A DNA stretch of 64,000 nucleotides from Brachypodius melanocephalos (Eukaryota; Chordata; Aves; Passeriformes; Pycnonotidae): positions 13,237,847 through 13,301,846 of the forward strand of contig VZSR01001479.1 of the NCBI GenBank assembly GCA_013398615.1. Direction: 5' to 3'. Positions 10,936 to 22,714 of this stretch are shown piece by piece; positions within the stretch are counted from its first letter, which is position 1; each line of letters opens with the position of its first letter. The notes beneath the pieces are model-generated. The model had not been told where the DNA came from and did no database searches. It worked only from the letters and a program-made list of their open reading frames with translations. A program made the translations under genes and the position numbers.

Positions 10936-12824
10936 ATCGACTGCATGCCATGCCACCCTTTTGGTTAGTTTTGTGGTGTCATTCACTCTTCTTCCAGCTT
11001 CTTCCTATACCCATTAACCATCTTTCCAGAGCACCTTTAGAAGCTGTATTTCTCTTCCATGTTCTGCAAGTACACTGAATTAAAGAACAATTGTCTTCAC
11101 TGAAGGTTTTTTGGAAAAAAAAATATGATCCCAGATTCAGTGATTTAAATCATAGCTGTGATCTATCTATCTATCTATCTATCTAGATATATATAACTCT
11201 AGTTCTAACCAGTTCTAAAAATCATTCTATATCTTGTTTCCTTTCCTGAATTATTACATTAAACAGATACAAATCTTCTCAGCTACCTCAAGCATCTTCT
11301 AAATGACTTCTTATTTCTGCTGACTTCGTCTCACTTTCAGCTGTTAAATCCACTTCTCTGTTCTCAGTAATCTCTGGTCCCAATCTTATGCTTTTTTAAC
11401 ACTTTCTTTCTACATTCCACAATACAACCAATCCCTTCAAAATAATCCCTTTCTTACATCTATCTTTCCTTATTCTGAAACAATTTTTACTACTTGTAAT
11501 GCCCTTCATTTTCTGTCTTCCTGTTTTCTGTTCAGGGTCTGCCTCTGTATCCCAGACTACACACAATAAATGCATTTTCACAATATTTTGTTTTAAAAGG
11601 CCTGTTTATAGACACGGTGTAACGGTATCTTGTTATGATGATGTGTATCTATCTCACATACCTGATTTTTTTGTCTAGAGGCAAGTATTCTGGTACATGT
11701 GTATAGCTTTTATGAATGCCAAATACTGTTGACCAAACTAACTGTGTTTTAATGTATGGATTATTATTCGTACTTATTTGTTTTTATGAATTATCATTCT
11801 GAACATGCACCTTCCTTTCAGGGCAAGTGGGATATGTCTGGTATTTTCTTATTTTGAAGTGTTTGAGTCTAGGCAGTAATATTGAGATACAGAATTCCCA
11901 ATGATTTTCCAAGTTAACATACAAGTCCTTCATTTTAGCTATTTTTGAAAGGAACTGGTATGGTTTTTTCAACAGTGATTTTTGCCTGCTGATCACATAG
12001 GACTTTCGCTCTGTTGTGACAACCTGCAGAAGACTGTTCATTTGTCCAACACTGCTTTCCAAGAGAAACCCCCCACACGGTTTGTTGGAAAAGAATGCTG
12101 TGGAATGCTTGGTGAGAAAGGGCCTGAGACATAACCAGAAAGCTCATTTCTACAGAGCTAGTTTATCAGTTCCCACAAGGTTTGGGAAAAAAGGTCAGTG
12201 TGTTCCAGAGGTATATAATAATTAAGGTGGCATGTGGAGATGATTTAATAGGATTGTCATTAAAATTATCCCTCTGTGAAATACCCAATAAGCTCCAGCT
12301 AGCTTGTATTAGTTTTTTTTTTTTTTCTTTTAAATAGAAATTTGGTTGAAATATTTTGAGTCTTCTGAAATTCACAAGAGGCTAGATTTAATTTGCCATT
12401 TATTTGTGCATGCAGGTTATCTGACCCAAGAGAAATATTATGTAGTAATGATGACAAACCAAAACAAGCTTGGTAGGTTTTCTTCCTTGACTCTATTTTA
12501 AGCACTCAAGCTCATACTAATTTTCCTTTTAAATGTTTGTGGATCTCTCTGACTCCATAATATAATGAAATCACACATGTTATTGGTTGAAAAAAAGTGA
12601 AAGGCTTATTTTGCAGTGTGTCTTCCTGTGGTTCTCTGTGGGTTAGGTTTCCACATGATGTGGAGTACTACAGTGTGTATTAGTTGCCACCCTTTTTGAT
12701 AACCTCAATTGAAAGAGCAAGGATTAGGAACCAAGTTGCAACCTCATTGAAAAAAAATTCTTTAAAAAGAACAATTAGCTGGAAGGCTGTGTTGACTTCC
12801 TGAATTTGTCCTAAGTTCTCAGGG
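10936..12824. other. Non-coding DNA with one tetranucleotide repeat
   Basis: AT-rich, with the ATCT repeat at 11161 and no recognisable gene. Frames of 60-92 codons on both strands between 11784 and 12375 overlap each other and show no domain features. Confidence 0.5.
11161..11184. repeat. (ATCT)6 tetranucleotide microsatellite
   Basis: Six perfect ATCT units, running into AGATATATATA. It is a typical candidate for a length-variable marker. Confidence 0.9.
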
Positions 12825-12965
12825 TAGCAATCCTTTTTTACATTCAAAGATGTGAATATAGAGTGGTTAGTCAGAAATATGTAGAACAGGCTGCCTGGGA
12901 ATGAAACTACTTTGTCTCTGAGAGATTCATTTTTCAATATGAGGGACATATTTTCGATATATGTC
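12825..12965 (+). mobile_element. Degraded CR1-like LINE relic, plus strand
   Basis: The stretch 'gagtggttagtcag...tagaacaggctgcctggga' at about 12860-12900, and the following 'tctctgagagattcatttttcaa', parallels the sense-strand text of the ORF2 C-terminus. There, CR1/L3-type elements encode a VVRxWNRLPxEV-like block followed by (S)LExFK. It is very diverged and no frame survives. This is the only plus-strand CR1 candidate in the window. It could also be a chance resemblance. Confidence 0.4.
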
Positions 12966-13277
12966 TGGGTAGGTGGTTCACTGGAACTATTTCTTTATTC
13001 TTTATTTCATCAGAGATTAAATGACAATGGAGGGGAGATAATTCTACATACCTTCATACTGCTGAACCCTTTTCACTTTAAAAGTATAGAGATTTTGGTC
13101 ATGAGAGTTACAGCTTATGTAGGGTTTAGAAGTAATCGTATAGTAATGCCTCACATGCTGCGGCTCCTATGTAGAGGAATTTTAAAGTATGTCCTTAAAT
13201 TGAATTACATAAACAATTCCTTGAGATTTAGTTAGTGTGGCATAAACAAGAATGCCTTTCTTTCAAAGCCAAGAAAG

Positions 13278-13313
13278 GTTGACCAAGATTGAGGAATGGA
13301 TGATGTGGTCAAC
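13278..13313. repeat. Inverted repeat GTTGACCA...TGGTCAAC
   Basis: Perfect 8-base arms (13278-13285 and 13306-13313) with a 20-base spacer, next to a GC-richer CpG-bearing patch. It may be fortuitous. Confidence 0.6.
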
Positions 13314-13678
13314 AAGGCAACAGGGTGTTTTCGTGCTCCTGAAAATGAGCAGTGCCTCATGACCAATGACTGAAAGTATTCTGACCACCCTGTAGTTCTG
13401 CCGTCTCATCTGCACCAACGTCGGGTAACTCCGTGTGCCTGCCAGAGCCTGTCCTTAGAGGAACTTAGCCAATGGATTCTCTACTTCTTAAATAGGTACC
13501 ACCTTGACTGAGTGGCTTTTCCCGTCCTCCTTTGCCGTGCCAAGCACCAACACATTCATTGTGTCCATCTCACGGTGTGAATGGGCTGAGTAGCAATTTA
13601 CTCAGAAGTGTTGGTCTATGAAGAGAAGAATCTGAAGCAAAGAACAACTGAATAAAGGATCAGAAATTAAGGCTCCTA

Positions 13679-13704
13679 AATTAATTACATTAGAATTAAT
13701 TACA
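13679..13704. repeat. Doubled homeodomain-type motif AATTAATTACA
   Basis: The 11-mer AATTAATTACA occurs at 13679-13689 and again at 13694-13704, a spacing of 15 bases. Each copy carries TAATTA, the core recognised by many homeodomain proteins. Whether it is bound by anything is unknown. AT-rich DNA produces such sites by chance. Confidence 0.6.
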
Positions 13705-16700
13705 GTGCCTTTTAAGCTATTAAGTCTGCAAAAGCCTTCTTGGAACTTAGTTCCTTTTTCTTTTGAACTCTGCCTTTCTAGGTAGAGTCTGTGCTTTTAC
13801 TCTTCAAAACCTAATGTTCAGGTTATGTCTACTCCTGTGCAACAACTTCTCAGTTGATCTTTTTTTCAGCATCCACTGTAATCATAGTACAAATCCCTAT
13901 TATGATGGGCACACAACTCCTTCTCTTTCTTACTCCAAAGAACAAATACCAATACTGCTTGATAGCTTAACAAACAACAATCAACAGCTACTGGAGGACT
14001 GCCTTATGCTGTACTTCGACTAATCTATCCCAAAGTAACTTTACTGCTTCATTTGGCTCTTCTGTAGACTAAGTGTTGTTGTTAAACAAAAATAAAAGTG
14101 TCTGCGTTCTGTTGAAAAATGTCATAAAAACACCAGTGGCTAATTGTAGTTACTCAGAACAGTGTCAGATTCTGAACCAAATATTGTTATTACAGGGAGG
14201 TCATTATTCCCACAATATTTTGTATGTGCAGCTATAACTGAGAGAACATTTACTCTAGGGAGCATTTACAGATATACATTTGGCCTGGTATAGTTCAGTT
14301 CTTTTCTGCTCTTCATTTTGTTATTACTTGCCTTTTGTTTCTGATCCATGAAACTCTTTTGAAAGCAGTTTCTGTATCTTGAAGGACCATGGACTTCTGA
14401 GGAACAGTTACTTTAACCACCTGGACTACATATGCATATTTTAATTTTACCCAGAGGAGAGGAGTTGGGGTGTCCCTTATAAAAGCATTAGAACTAATGA
14501 GCAGTTTTAGTTTTCCTCACACTCTCATCTCTTAAATGTCCTTAAACTCATAAAGACACTATCTGCTCATAACACGTGCAGTTTCGTACTCAAAGCATAA
14601 AATGTAATTCTCATATTCTTATTCTGACTGCATAGGAGTACTAACCATCCTCCTGCTTGCATTCATGTCCTGGAGGCTCACTGGAGTAAAAAGAGAATTG
14701 TCCTGTTGGATTGGAGACCAGCCAGCTTCAGGGAATTCCCTGTGCTGCAGCAGCACTGCAAAAAGAAAGGTGATGTCCTCTCCTCAACACATGCATCCTC
14801 TTAATGTACTTACATTTTTCAAGCTTACTGCTGTTTCCTCACATTAAATTTTTCTTTCTTGACACAGATTAAGTTACCAGTGCATCAACACTCTTTCTTT
14901 TTATTAAGAAATAATAACCTATTAAGCAGATTCCAGTCAGTCTTTTGGATAACCATTCTGTCATTCATTAGTAATGGATGGGAGGGTAGAAAGTCTGAGG
15001 CATTGTTCTGACGATTGTTCCTTAATAGTTTTTGGTGTTGTAGCATATTTATTTTTTTGGCTGATCCTTTGTAAAATTATGTATGTATTTAGTTGCATAT
15101 TGCAAATAGGGATATTAGTGCTTTTAATGGTGGTAGTGAAAACATGTCAGACTCCTTGGGCAGTCCAACCGACTGACCATATGTTAAAAAAGTCTAACAT
15201 AACTGTTGCTTGACCAACGTTTTTCTCTTGAATTCCTATGCTTTCCTGTTCATGCAGCAATAAGGATTGATTTATGCCTGTTCAAACCCAAGCTCAGGAG
15301 AGCACTATATTTATCTTAACATCTGTAATGGCTCTTTTTGCTTTGTAATGCTCAATTACAATTTTCATGGAAAATGCAAAAATTGCAGTTTTTAACTTAT
15401 ATTTTGTGAAATAGCGTGAAGGGAAACTTTGGAATCTGTTCTGTAGTTTTCTTTATACTGTTTTGTGACTGTTGCATATTCGTGGCTTTTTGTTGCAATA
15501 ATTATGTTTTGTGGCCACATAGTTTGGCATGCTCTGAAGCTTGTGCTTTGTTTCCAAAGATTTTTTATTAAGATGATTATACCATGTGTGCCTTTATGTT
15601 TCAGTGGGGTTTTTTTTCTGTTACAGTGTGGTGATTTCACAGTCTTTTTAGTCTTTCTTAATGAACAGTGTTCTGTTAAAGACAGATACTCAAAACAGAA
15701 TGTTTTGAATGTTACAGTGCTGAAGTTTCCTGTTTTATGAGCAGAATCAAAACAGCACTTTAAAAACATCACACTGAAAAAATAACACCCCAAACAGTCA
15801 CAGCCTACACTCCACCACCCCCAGCATTTAATCAGCAGTCCTTTTAGCTGATAGAGTCCTAAGTGATTTTTCTTACCTACTTAAGGCCATTCTAGATATG
15901 CTTGCTAAGTGGACCTAACAGTACCAGTGTATTTTATGTTAGCAAGTCATGATAGAAAAGTGCTTGAAGTTCAGGGGGCATTTGTCTCCTTTCTCACAAA
16001 TTCATTTAAGTACCAGTCTTGCCATAGCTTTAACTGGGGCAGACAACCATACAAATGACTTGAGATAAAATGAAAATAATGGACTGAGCTAGGTGCCGGG
16101 GGTGGTAGTTACACTGCATGCACATCAATAAGCATTGAGTGTTATTCTATGCTAATGTAAGCCTGATGGATCAGCTTTCGCTTTTAGCCTGGAGGACCAT
16201 TAAGCACTAGAAGCTGGGTCAAACTGATATAGTGAGGCAGACATACCCTAACAGTTGGCAACAGTAGTTAACAAGCAGTAATTTGCTATGTGTGAGACTA
16301 ATGTTGTTTAAAATCTTCATGATCAGAACAAAGATCAGAGAGAGGATAATGCTTCTTTGTTTAATATTCTTTTGAAAACTTGATTCATTTTGGGAAAAAA
16401 AAAAAACAACCCACTAAGATGCAAACATGAATAAAGCATTTAGCAGTTCTGTTGGAAACAGTTAATGTATTATTTTATGTTACAGAACATTAAAGCATTG
16501 CATATGATTTTCAAAAAATGTAAGGAAACTCTCACAGGATAATCCTGCATAACTGAAATATGTATTATTTTATTTCACATTAAGCACAATTCATTGCTCC
16601 TAGATTGTCTTTATAGCCCTGAAAGTATTAAAATAAAGGAAAATTACTGAGGTATAGAATTATTCTGGAGGTAAATTAAAAAAACTCCCACTAATTACGT

Positions 16701-17458
16701 AGATCTGAATCTGAAGATAATTTTGTCCTTGACATCACAAGAAGATTATAATAAAGCATTATCTTTAGTCTGTTTTGCTTATACACTGTTGCCTCAGATA
16801 CAGATATTGTTTAAGTAGGTGGCCAAATATAGCTGAACATGTATCTAAATTTAGAAGTAGTTTTCCATCTGTTCTTTAAAATATTTTTATTCACAATTTC
16901 AGATTTTATTGCATGTGCAGAACTGCTGTGTGTGAGGATTTGATAACCAAAATCACATCGGCAATGCTGACGAATATTAGCAAAAATCAATATAATGTGT
17001 TAAATAAGGTATATCACTGTTACATTTCAAAGGCATACTGTGAAACTAGGCTGTAATTGGTTTAAGCTTTGATCTTTTTGCTTCAGCAGTGTGGCCTTAT
17101 TCACCCTCAAGCTTAGTTTTTTTTGAGGAATATTCACAATTTATGCTGTCAGGGCCACAGTTTGTGGTGCATATTGTGTTTAGTCCATCTTCTGTTGGGA
17201 AGGGATTTTTTCCTCCTTGCTGGTACAGCTTGGCTTGGGGGGGGAGGATTAAGTGGTCCATTATAGTAACAGCCTCTGTAAATTTAGGAGACTCCTTTTC
17301 CTTGTCAGGAGCTCTTGAGCCCACTTGCATAGATACACTATAATATTGCCTAATCCACTGGGTAGCTCAAATGATGTCCAAAGAAGTATGTGGGGGTTTA
17401 ATGTATGGAAGTAAGAAGTTATGGTTTCAAATTATCTGACCTTCAAATCACCCTCATG

Positions 17459-17481
17459 TTATTTTTGTAATACAAAAATAA
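17459..17481. repeat. 23-bp perfect palindrome (11-base arms, 1-base centre)
   Basis: TTATTTTTGTA at 17459-17469 is followed by one A and then its exact reverse complement TACAAAAATAA at 17471-17481. It can form a cruciform or hairpin. There is no adjacent gene. Confidence 0.85.
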
Positions 17482-18750
17482 TTGCTGTTTCCTATCTCTA
17501 AAAATCAAAAAATATTTTTTTCTATTTCAGTCATCAATTACCATATTCCCAAAACCTTTTAAAACCTGTGATTTAAGGTTTAGGGACATAAACAATGTGG
17601 AAATAGGACTAATTTGTTTTCCTTTCCAATTATGTAAGAACTACTTGTGCTGGGGTTTTTTGAAGCTTATAAAGAAAAGAAATTAGTTGTGTGTCTTGTT
17701 TAAAATGTCCTTTGGACTGTTAGCCTTTGCTCTAGCTATTTTTTTGTTTTGTTTTTATTTATTATAATTAAGAGCTTTTTTTTCTTCATGATGCTCTTGT
17801 GTGTGTGAATTATTTTTGGTTGTGTCATAAACTTGTTTGGAATTCAGTACATATTAAAAAGATAAACCAGCAGTATTTCTTTTACTCCAGGCAAAATTTA
17901 TGTTTGGAGGTTTTTACTTCAATGTCTGGGTAGCCTTGATGTTTTATGTACAGGCATTGTTTGAAGTTGGTTTGCTGTAGAACAACCTTATTGATTGAAA
18001 TGTGTTTACTTTCCTGACAATGAAAATAGGAATTTATCATTTAGCTTCCACCTCATTAGAAGAATGCTTGTAAAAAAATGAGAATTATAAACCACACCTC
18101 AATTCACAGAGAACATCAAAGGGTAGTTCTCTTTTTCTGTTTGGGGGAATTTAAGGAAAAAATTTTATACTGAGATAAATACCTATTAATCCTTGATGTC
18201 TTCTTGTAGCAAGGTTAGTATCCTTGTACTGTCTAAGGTGAGAGTAACTCAATACAGAATGGGAGTAAAAGTTCAGAAATGCAGTATTTTGAAAAAGAAT
18301 TAAGGAAAAAACCTCAACAGACAAGCAACCCTCAAAGCTCCTATTTTATATTTCCCATTGTTTCTAGGGCACTAGGAAAGGAGAAATAATTACAGAAGCA
18401 TTGGACAACCTGTCTGTGATATTGCAGGACTTACAGATAGTTTTATTGGAAGAACTAATCTATTGTCGGTGGACAAATTTCAGGAAGTTTTAGCTAAAAG
18501 ATGAAAAAAAGAGGAATTTGCATAAGGGATTGGTCCGTATCACAACTGTAGGTATTTTTGTATTTTCCGAAGCTTAACAGTAGCAAGCAACAGGTTCAGA
18601 AAATGAGGCCCATTTAACAAGTGACAAGATCAGGCCACAGTATTTCCTGTCCAAATTAGCATCAGAAGGGAGCCCTGAGCTTAAATGTCTGTGGGAATCT
18701 AGTGAAAGGAGAAAATAAAGATTATTGGCTTTGTCCCTTGCTAACTGAAG

Positions 18751-19747
18751 CAACTTGGCAAACATTGTGTTAATCTTTGAAGAAGCCTATGGCAAAAAGG
18801 AGGAAGACCGATTTGGACTGTTTAATATCTCAGGAGAATTGCTGGCAGAAAGTTCAAATGATCCCTCATCCACTCAGGCTATGCTTACACCACTTCACTT
18901 GGCCCCTGACGGATTGACTTTCTGGCTTGACTTCCAGCATTCCTCAGCTACCTTGGCAGTAGTTGGCAAAACGACACACTAAGCACAGGGCCATCTCCTC
19001 AAGACAGCACAAATTTAGAAGAGCCTGAACTTACTGTCCACAGTGCCAGAACAGTTTGAAGAATTATGGTACGTGATCACTGTCTTAAGGAACCACCATG
19101 ACTGCAGCCACACTGTAGAACTGAGAGACTTTGAGGTTGAGAATTGCCACAAGAAAGAGAGACTGGAACCCCACTGTCTCCTCATTTGCTTAGATCCCAA
19201 ACATTTACTGGAAAACTAAGAAAGAAATTGCTCTGATCAAAGATGCCAACTCATATTCACATTTTGTTCCTGAGTGAGGGACCAACTAGAGAAAGAATTT
19301 AAATCAGACCCTTTGTGGAATAAGGACTATGAAACATCTGCTGTGAAGAGAGACAGTCTTTCCAAGGGGGAGATGGAACCAGGTGAGCTAAACCCACTGA
19401 TGATATCAGTTCTTGTAAACTTGAGCGAGGGACAATCTGCCTAGGAAAAGGGCTGAGATACTACAGGTGACAAAGCTTATTAAGATTATATGTACTGATG
19501 GGGAATTCCAGGCATATACCTAACCTGTCATTCCAATATAAATTGGTGACTGAGTGCATTGACTCTGGGTCAGATCTCTCATTCATTATCATGACCTGGT
19601 GTCTTGGTGATTGGCTGGGAACAGACTCGAAGGCGACTAAGACTCTTAGGACTGACACAGAACTTTGGAAATTGCATCCTGAATTATCCACAAAAAGGAA
19701 AAGAAAGTGAAAATGCTTTGGATATTGCTGTGGAAAAAAAAAAAAAA
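18751..19747 (+). other. A-tailed block with open-frame remnants; possible old retroelement or retrocopy
   Basis: The block ends in a run of 14 A (19734-19747). It contains three consecutive plus-strand frames with protein-like residue use. The first is 18755-18982, including LAPDGLTFWLDF. The second has no ATG, runs about 19019-19219, and includes PEQFEELWYVITVLRNHHDC and DFEVENCHKKERL. The third is 19498-19710. Around 19538, 'ataaattggtgactgagtgc' resembles the join of an LTR end and a primer-binding site. No frame matches a family I can name. Alternatives are an ancient endogenous retrovirus edge, a decayed processed retrocopy of an unrecognised mRNA, or chance frames beside an A run. The left boundary is arbitrary. 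Confidence 0.3.
19734..19747 (+). repeat. A14 run
   Basis: Fourteen uninterrupted A, followed by GAGGTTAG. In vertebrate DNA such runs often mark the 3' end of a retroposed copy. No flanking target-site duplication is evident by eye. Confidence 0.85.
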
Positions 19748-22604
19748 GAGGTTAGAGAATAGGAAGAGCTTTTATGCTGACCTGCAGTATTAACAGATTT
19801 TGGAATTGTGCAAGGAAATTCAGAGTAACTCCCACCATTTTACTGGGAGGTCAATGACTTCCTAATATTTTGATTTCCGTAAAAATGAGAGTGGTTTTAG
19901 AAGGGGTGGAAGTTTTTTCTGGGACATGCATATAGTTACAGGAAAAACAGGTTAGAAGACAGGCTTTTTCCACTTTTAGTTTTTAGTTAATGGAAGAACC
20001 AGAAGTTGTAATAGGGTAGCAAATATTAATTGAAACCTAGGAATTGTTACATTGAAATGCTACATCATAAATGAAGAACTTTTTAATATTTATTTAACAA
20101 AAATTTGGAATATTGTGGTGAAAGTTGTGGAAATTATTCACTCTTTCTCTTTGATAGAGGGCATTTCTGAAGAGGAAAAAATATGTTAATGATTGGTGAC
20201 ATGTACTTGATATTTAAAATGGGATGTTAAAATAATGCAAATTTACAATTAATTATAAAATCTCTCTTCAGAAGGCATTTAAAATATTGTTTCTTTTTAA
20301 AATAGTACAGTAGATCTGCAATGCATGGCTTGATATTGTCATGTAATACGCTACCTTCAAATAAAAATACAGTTTAAAACTGTTTATATTCAGTACTTTT
20401 AAAATTATGACATGACAAGATTTTAGAGTTATGTTGCCATGAAGTGGAAGTACAGGCTTTTAATAATTCTCTGAAGGTCAAGAATTTTAAAAATTGAAAT
20501 GATATAGATAATGGTCAATGTGGTTCTCATTCAGTTATTCATATTGTATAGTCAGTTGAAGGGACGTGCATGTGAGTGTAATGTTAACAATGTGCATTTT
20601 CAATCCATTTAGTCTTTTAATAATATTGTCTGGTATGTTAATAGATGTGGTTTACTTTTAATGTGCTTTGTGTAATGTCCTTAAGTAAATGGAGAGATTA
20701 TAGGAAATAATTGACTTTGTATATTGTATTTTTTTATTGTTTTGTCCCTTTGAAGATACAGGGCTTCATAATCACATCAAACTATTAGTGATGACCCTGT
20801 TCTTGTAAAGTAAGTCAAGTAATCATATTCACATTATTTAATTACATGATTTCAATAGGAAAGTAAGAGACTACAATGGCTACAGGAGATGCATAACAGG
20901 AAGGGAAATACAATAACTTGTGATTTCTTGAAGACTGGATTCATATTACATTTAATCAGAAAAAAAACAAGGAATGTTTTAATGTATCAAGATAGCAGGA
21001 TTTGAGGACATATGCAAGACTGCTGCATAATTTTAGAGAGTTGTTAAGTTTGATTTGGAGTGGTCTAGGTTTGGTCTGCTTTGGACTATAAAAGTGAGAT
21101 GGGAAAGATATTGAGAGTGAGATAGATTATTCAGACAAAGCTGAAGATAATTAATAGTTCATAACTATGAACTACAGTAATTCACTTAAGGATATAGAAA
21201 TCATATTATAGGCTATAATGCTCATGATATATCATGTTACTGAATGCTCAAATGCCAGGTTCTCCATGTTTTGAGCTATGTGTGATTAGTCATATGCAAA
21301 CTATGTAAAGTAGAGAGCATTATCTGAATAGTCAAACTCTTTTCCTGCTCCTGATCAGACTCGAAGGGAGCAGAAAGCTGCTGCTTCTGCAGCTTCGCCA
21401 CCTTTACTGATTAGGTACTTAAGCGAATCAAATTTAGGATCCTTTGGTTTCAGTAGTAATTTCTTTAATGTGTGCTTCATCTCTCTTTTTCTTGTTTTCT
21501 TGCTTTCTTGCTCCTACAGCAGCAATGAGTACAGTAACACCACTACTTACCTTCTTCCTCTACTAGCAGCAGTTGCAGGCAGATAGACAGCAGCTGAGCT
21601 GGAGATGATTACATAGTAAACCCACTGATCTCTATAAGAAATGTCCCATAGGACAGGGCAGGTATGACAAGGATTTAGATGAGCAAAACAACTAGAGGAC
21701 AAAAAATGGCTGAATGTCATTGGGTGACTTTAATACAGGGTTATCAGAGATAAGAAAACTTTCTCTATAGTTAAATATAACCATCTGTTTTTAAAGGGAA
21801 AGAAATTTCCTGGTCTATGTATGATTCTGAAAAGGTGTTTCAAATCAGTAGGAATACCTAGTTTTAAGGCTTGTGAGATTGTTCTTACAAAACATTTGGT
21901 TTGGATTGAGTAGTATCTGGAATGGGTTTTTGGACTCCCAAATTAGAGAGACATCAAGATGACAGGTTCAAACCATGAGTTACTACAGTAATGTAATATT
22001 TTAGAGCAATCTTTGTTCCTGAAACACAGGTGAATAGGGACTTCTGTAAAATTATTGGTATTACTCATAGAATAGCCTTGATTTATTTGCTAGATTTCTC
22101 TGCTCTGTCTAAATAGACAGTAGGTTTAGAAAACAGATTTTCTTTGCTTTGAAAATTAAATTTAAAACCACAGTTTTCAGCTTGTTTCTTTTCCAGCCTG
22201 GAAGGGAATTAATCGAATAATGATAATTAAAACACCTGTGGGAGAGAGGAGAGAACATCAGGCTGTGGTGTCCCAGCTTTTCTGTTTTGTTTTAAAAATA
22301 TTGATGTATTTGACCAAGTGAGTTGCTTATTTTGTTGTGTGTGTGTGTTTTAATGCAAGCTCAAGTGGCCAGGCTGTGGTTCCATGATGTTATCCTAGTG
22401 GAAGAGAGGGGAGAAGAATCAAGAGTACGCCCCCCTTGAAGTGGTGCCATGTATATCAGCTTCATGCAGTGCTTGGTGTACCTGCTGCTCTCCTGCAGTC
22501 TCTGCTGGGCTGGTGCTGCTGTCCTCTGTCTCTTCTGGGGCAAAACACTTGTGTGTCTATGGAGTTGGTCAGTATATTAATCTAAAGGAAAAATAGGGGT
22601 GGCT
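19748..22604. other. Non-coding DNA, nothing recognised
   Basis: Strongly AT-rich to about 21.3 kb. A short GC-richer stretch around 21360-21600 holds imperfect hairpin potential (AAGCTGC...GCAGCTT at about 21376), and another lies at 22360-22545. No genes or named repeats are seen. Confidence 0.5.
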
Positions 22605-22714
22605 TTGTTTTTTTGTTTTTTTTTTTGAGGGGGGCGAGGAGAGAGGAATATAGGTTGAGGAGAGTTTTCCTGTTTTTTTTTTTGGTTGGTTGGTTGGTTG
22701 GTTTTTTTGTGGGT
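22605..22714 (+). repeat. T-rich / purine / (GGTT)n low-complexity block
   Basis: A T run (22608-22626) is followed by a G/A-rich segment containing GGGGGGCGAGGAGAGAGG, a second T run, and then a GGTT repeat at 22684-22702. The purine-rich strand switch could adopt non-B structures. No transposon body is recognised. Confidence 0.7.

Larger units (their letters stand above)
12966..18750. other. Non-coding DNA, mostly unrecognised
   Basis: No gene is recognised. A locally CpG-bearing, GC-richer patch lies at about 13390-13575, and an A run at 16395-16406. Open frames of 107 (12912-13235, plus), 133 (15392-15793, minus) and 91 codons (15465-15740, plus) lack domains and overlap frames on the opposite strand. 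Two palindromic or repeated motifs are listed separately. Confidence 0.5.

Noticed and set aside
15392..15793. 133-codon minus-strand frame
   Set aside because: Covered by a 91-codon frame on the other strand. Residue use is lysine/threonine/serine-rich as expected from AT-rich DNA, and no family is recognised.
21370..21400. Hairpin AAGCTGC...GCAGCTT as a structured RNA
   Set aside because: A seven-base stem only, with no second element or conserved RNA features.
22060..22110. 'actcatagaatagccttgatt' as a CR1 3' terminus
   Set aside because: The following bases show no further CR1 landmarks. A match of about ten bases is not enough.
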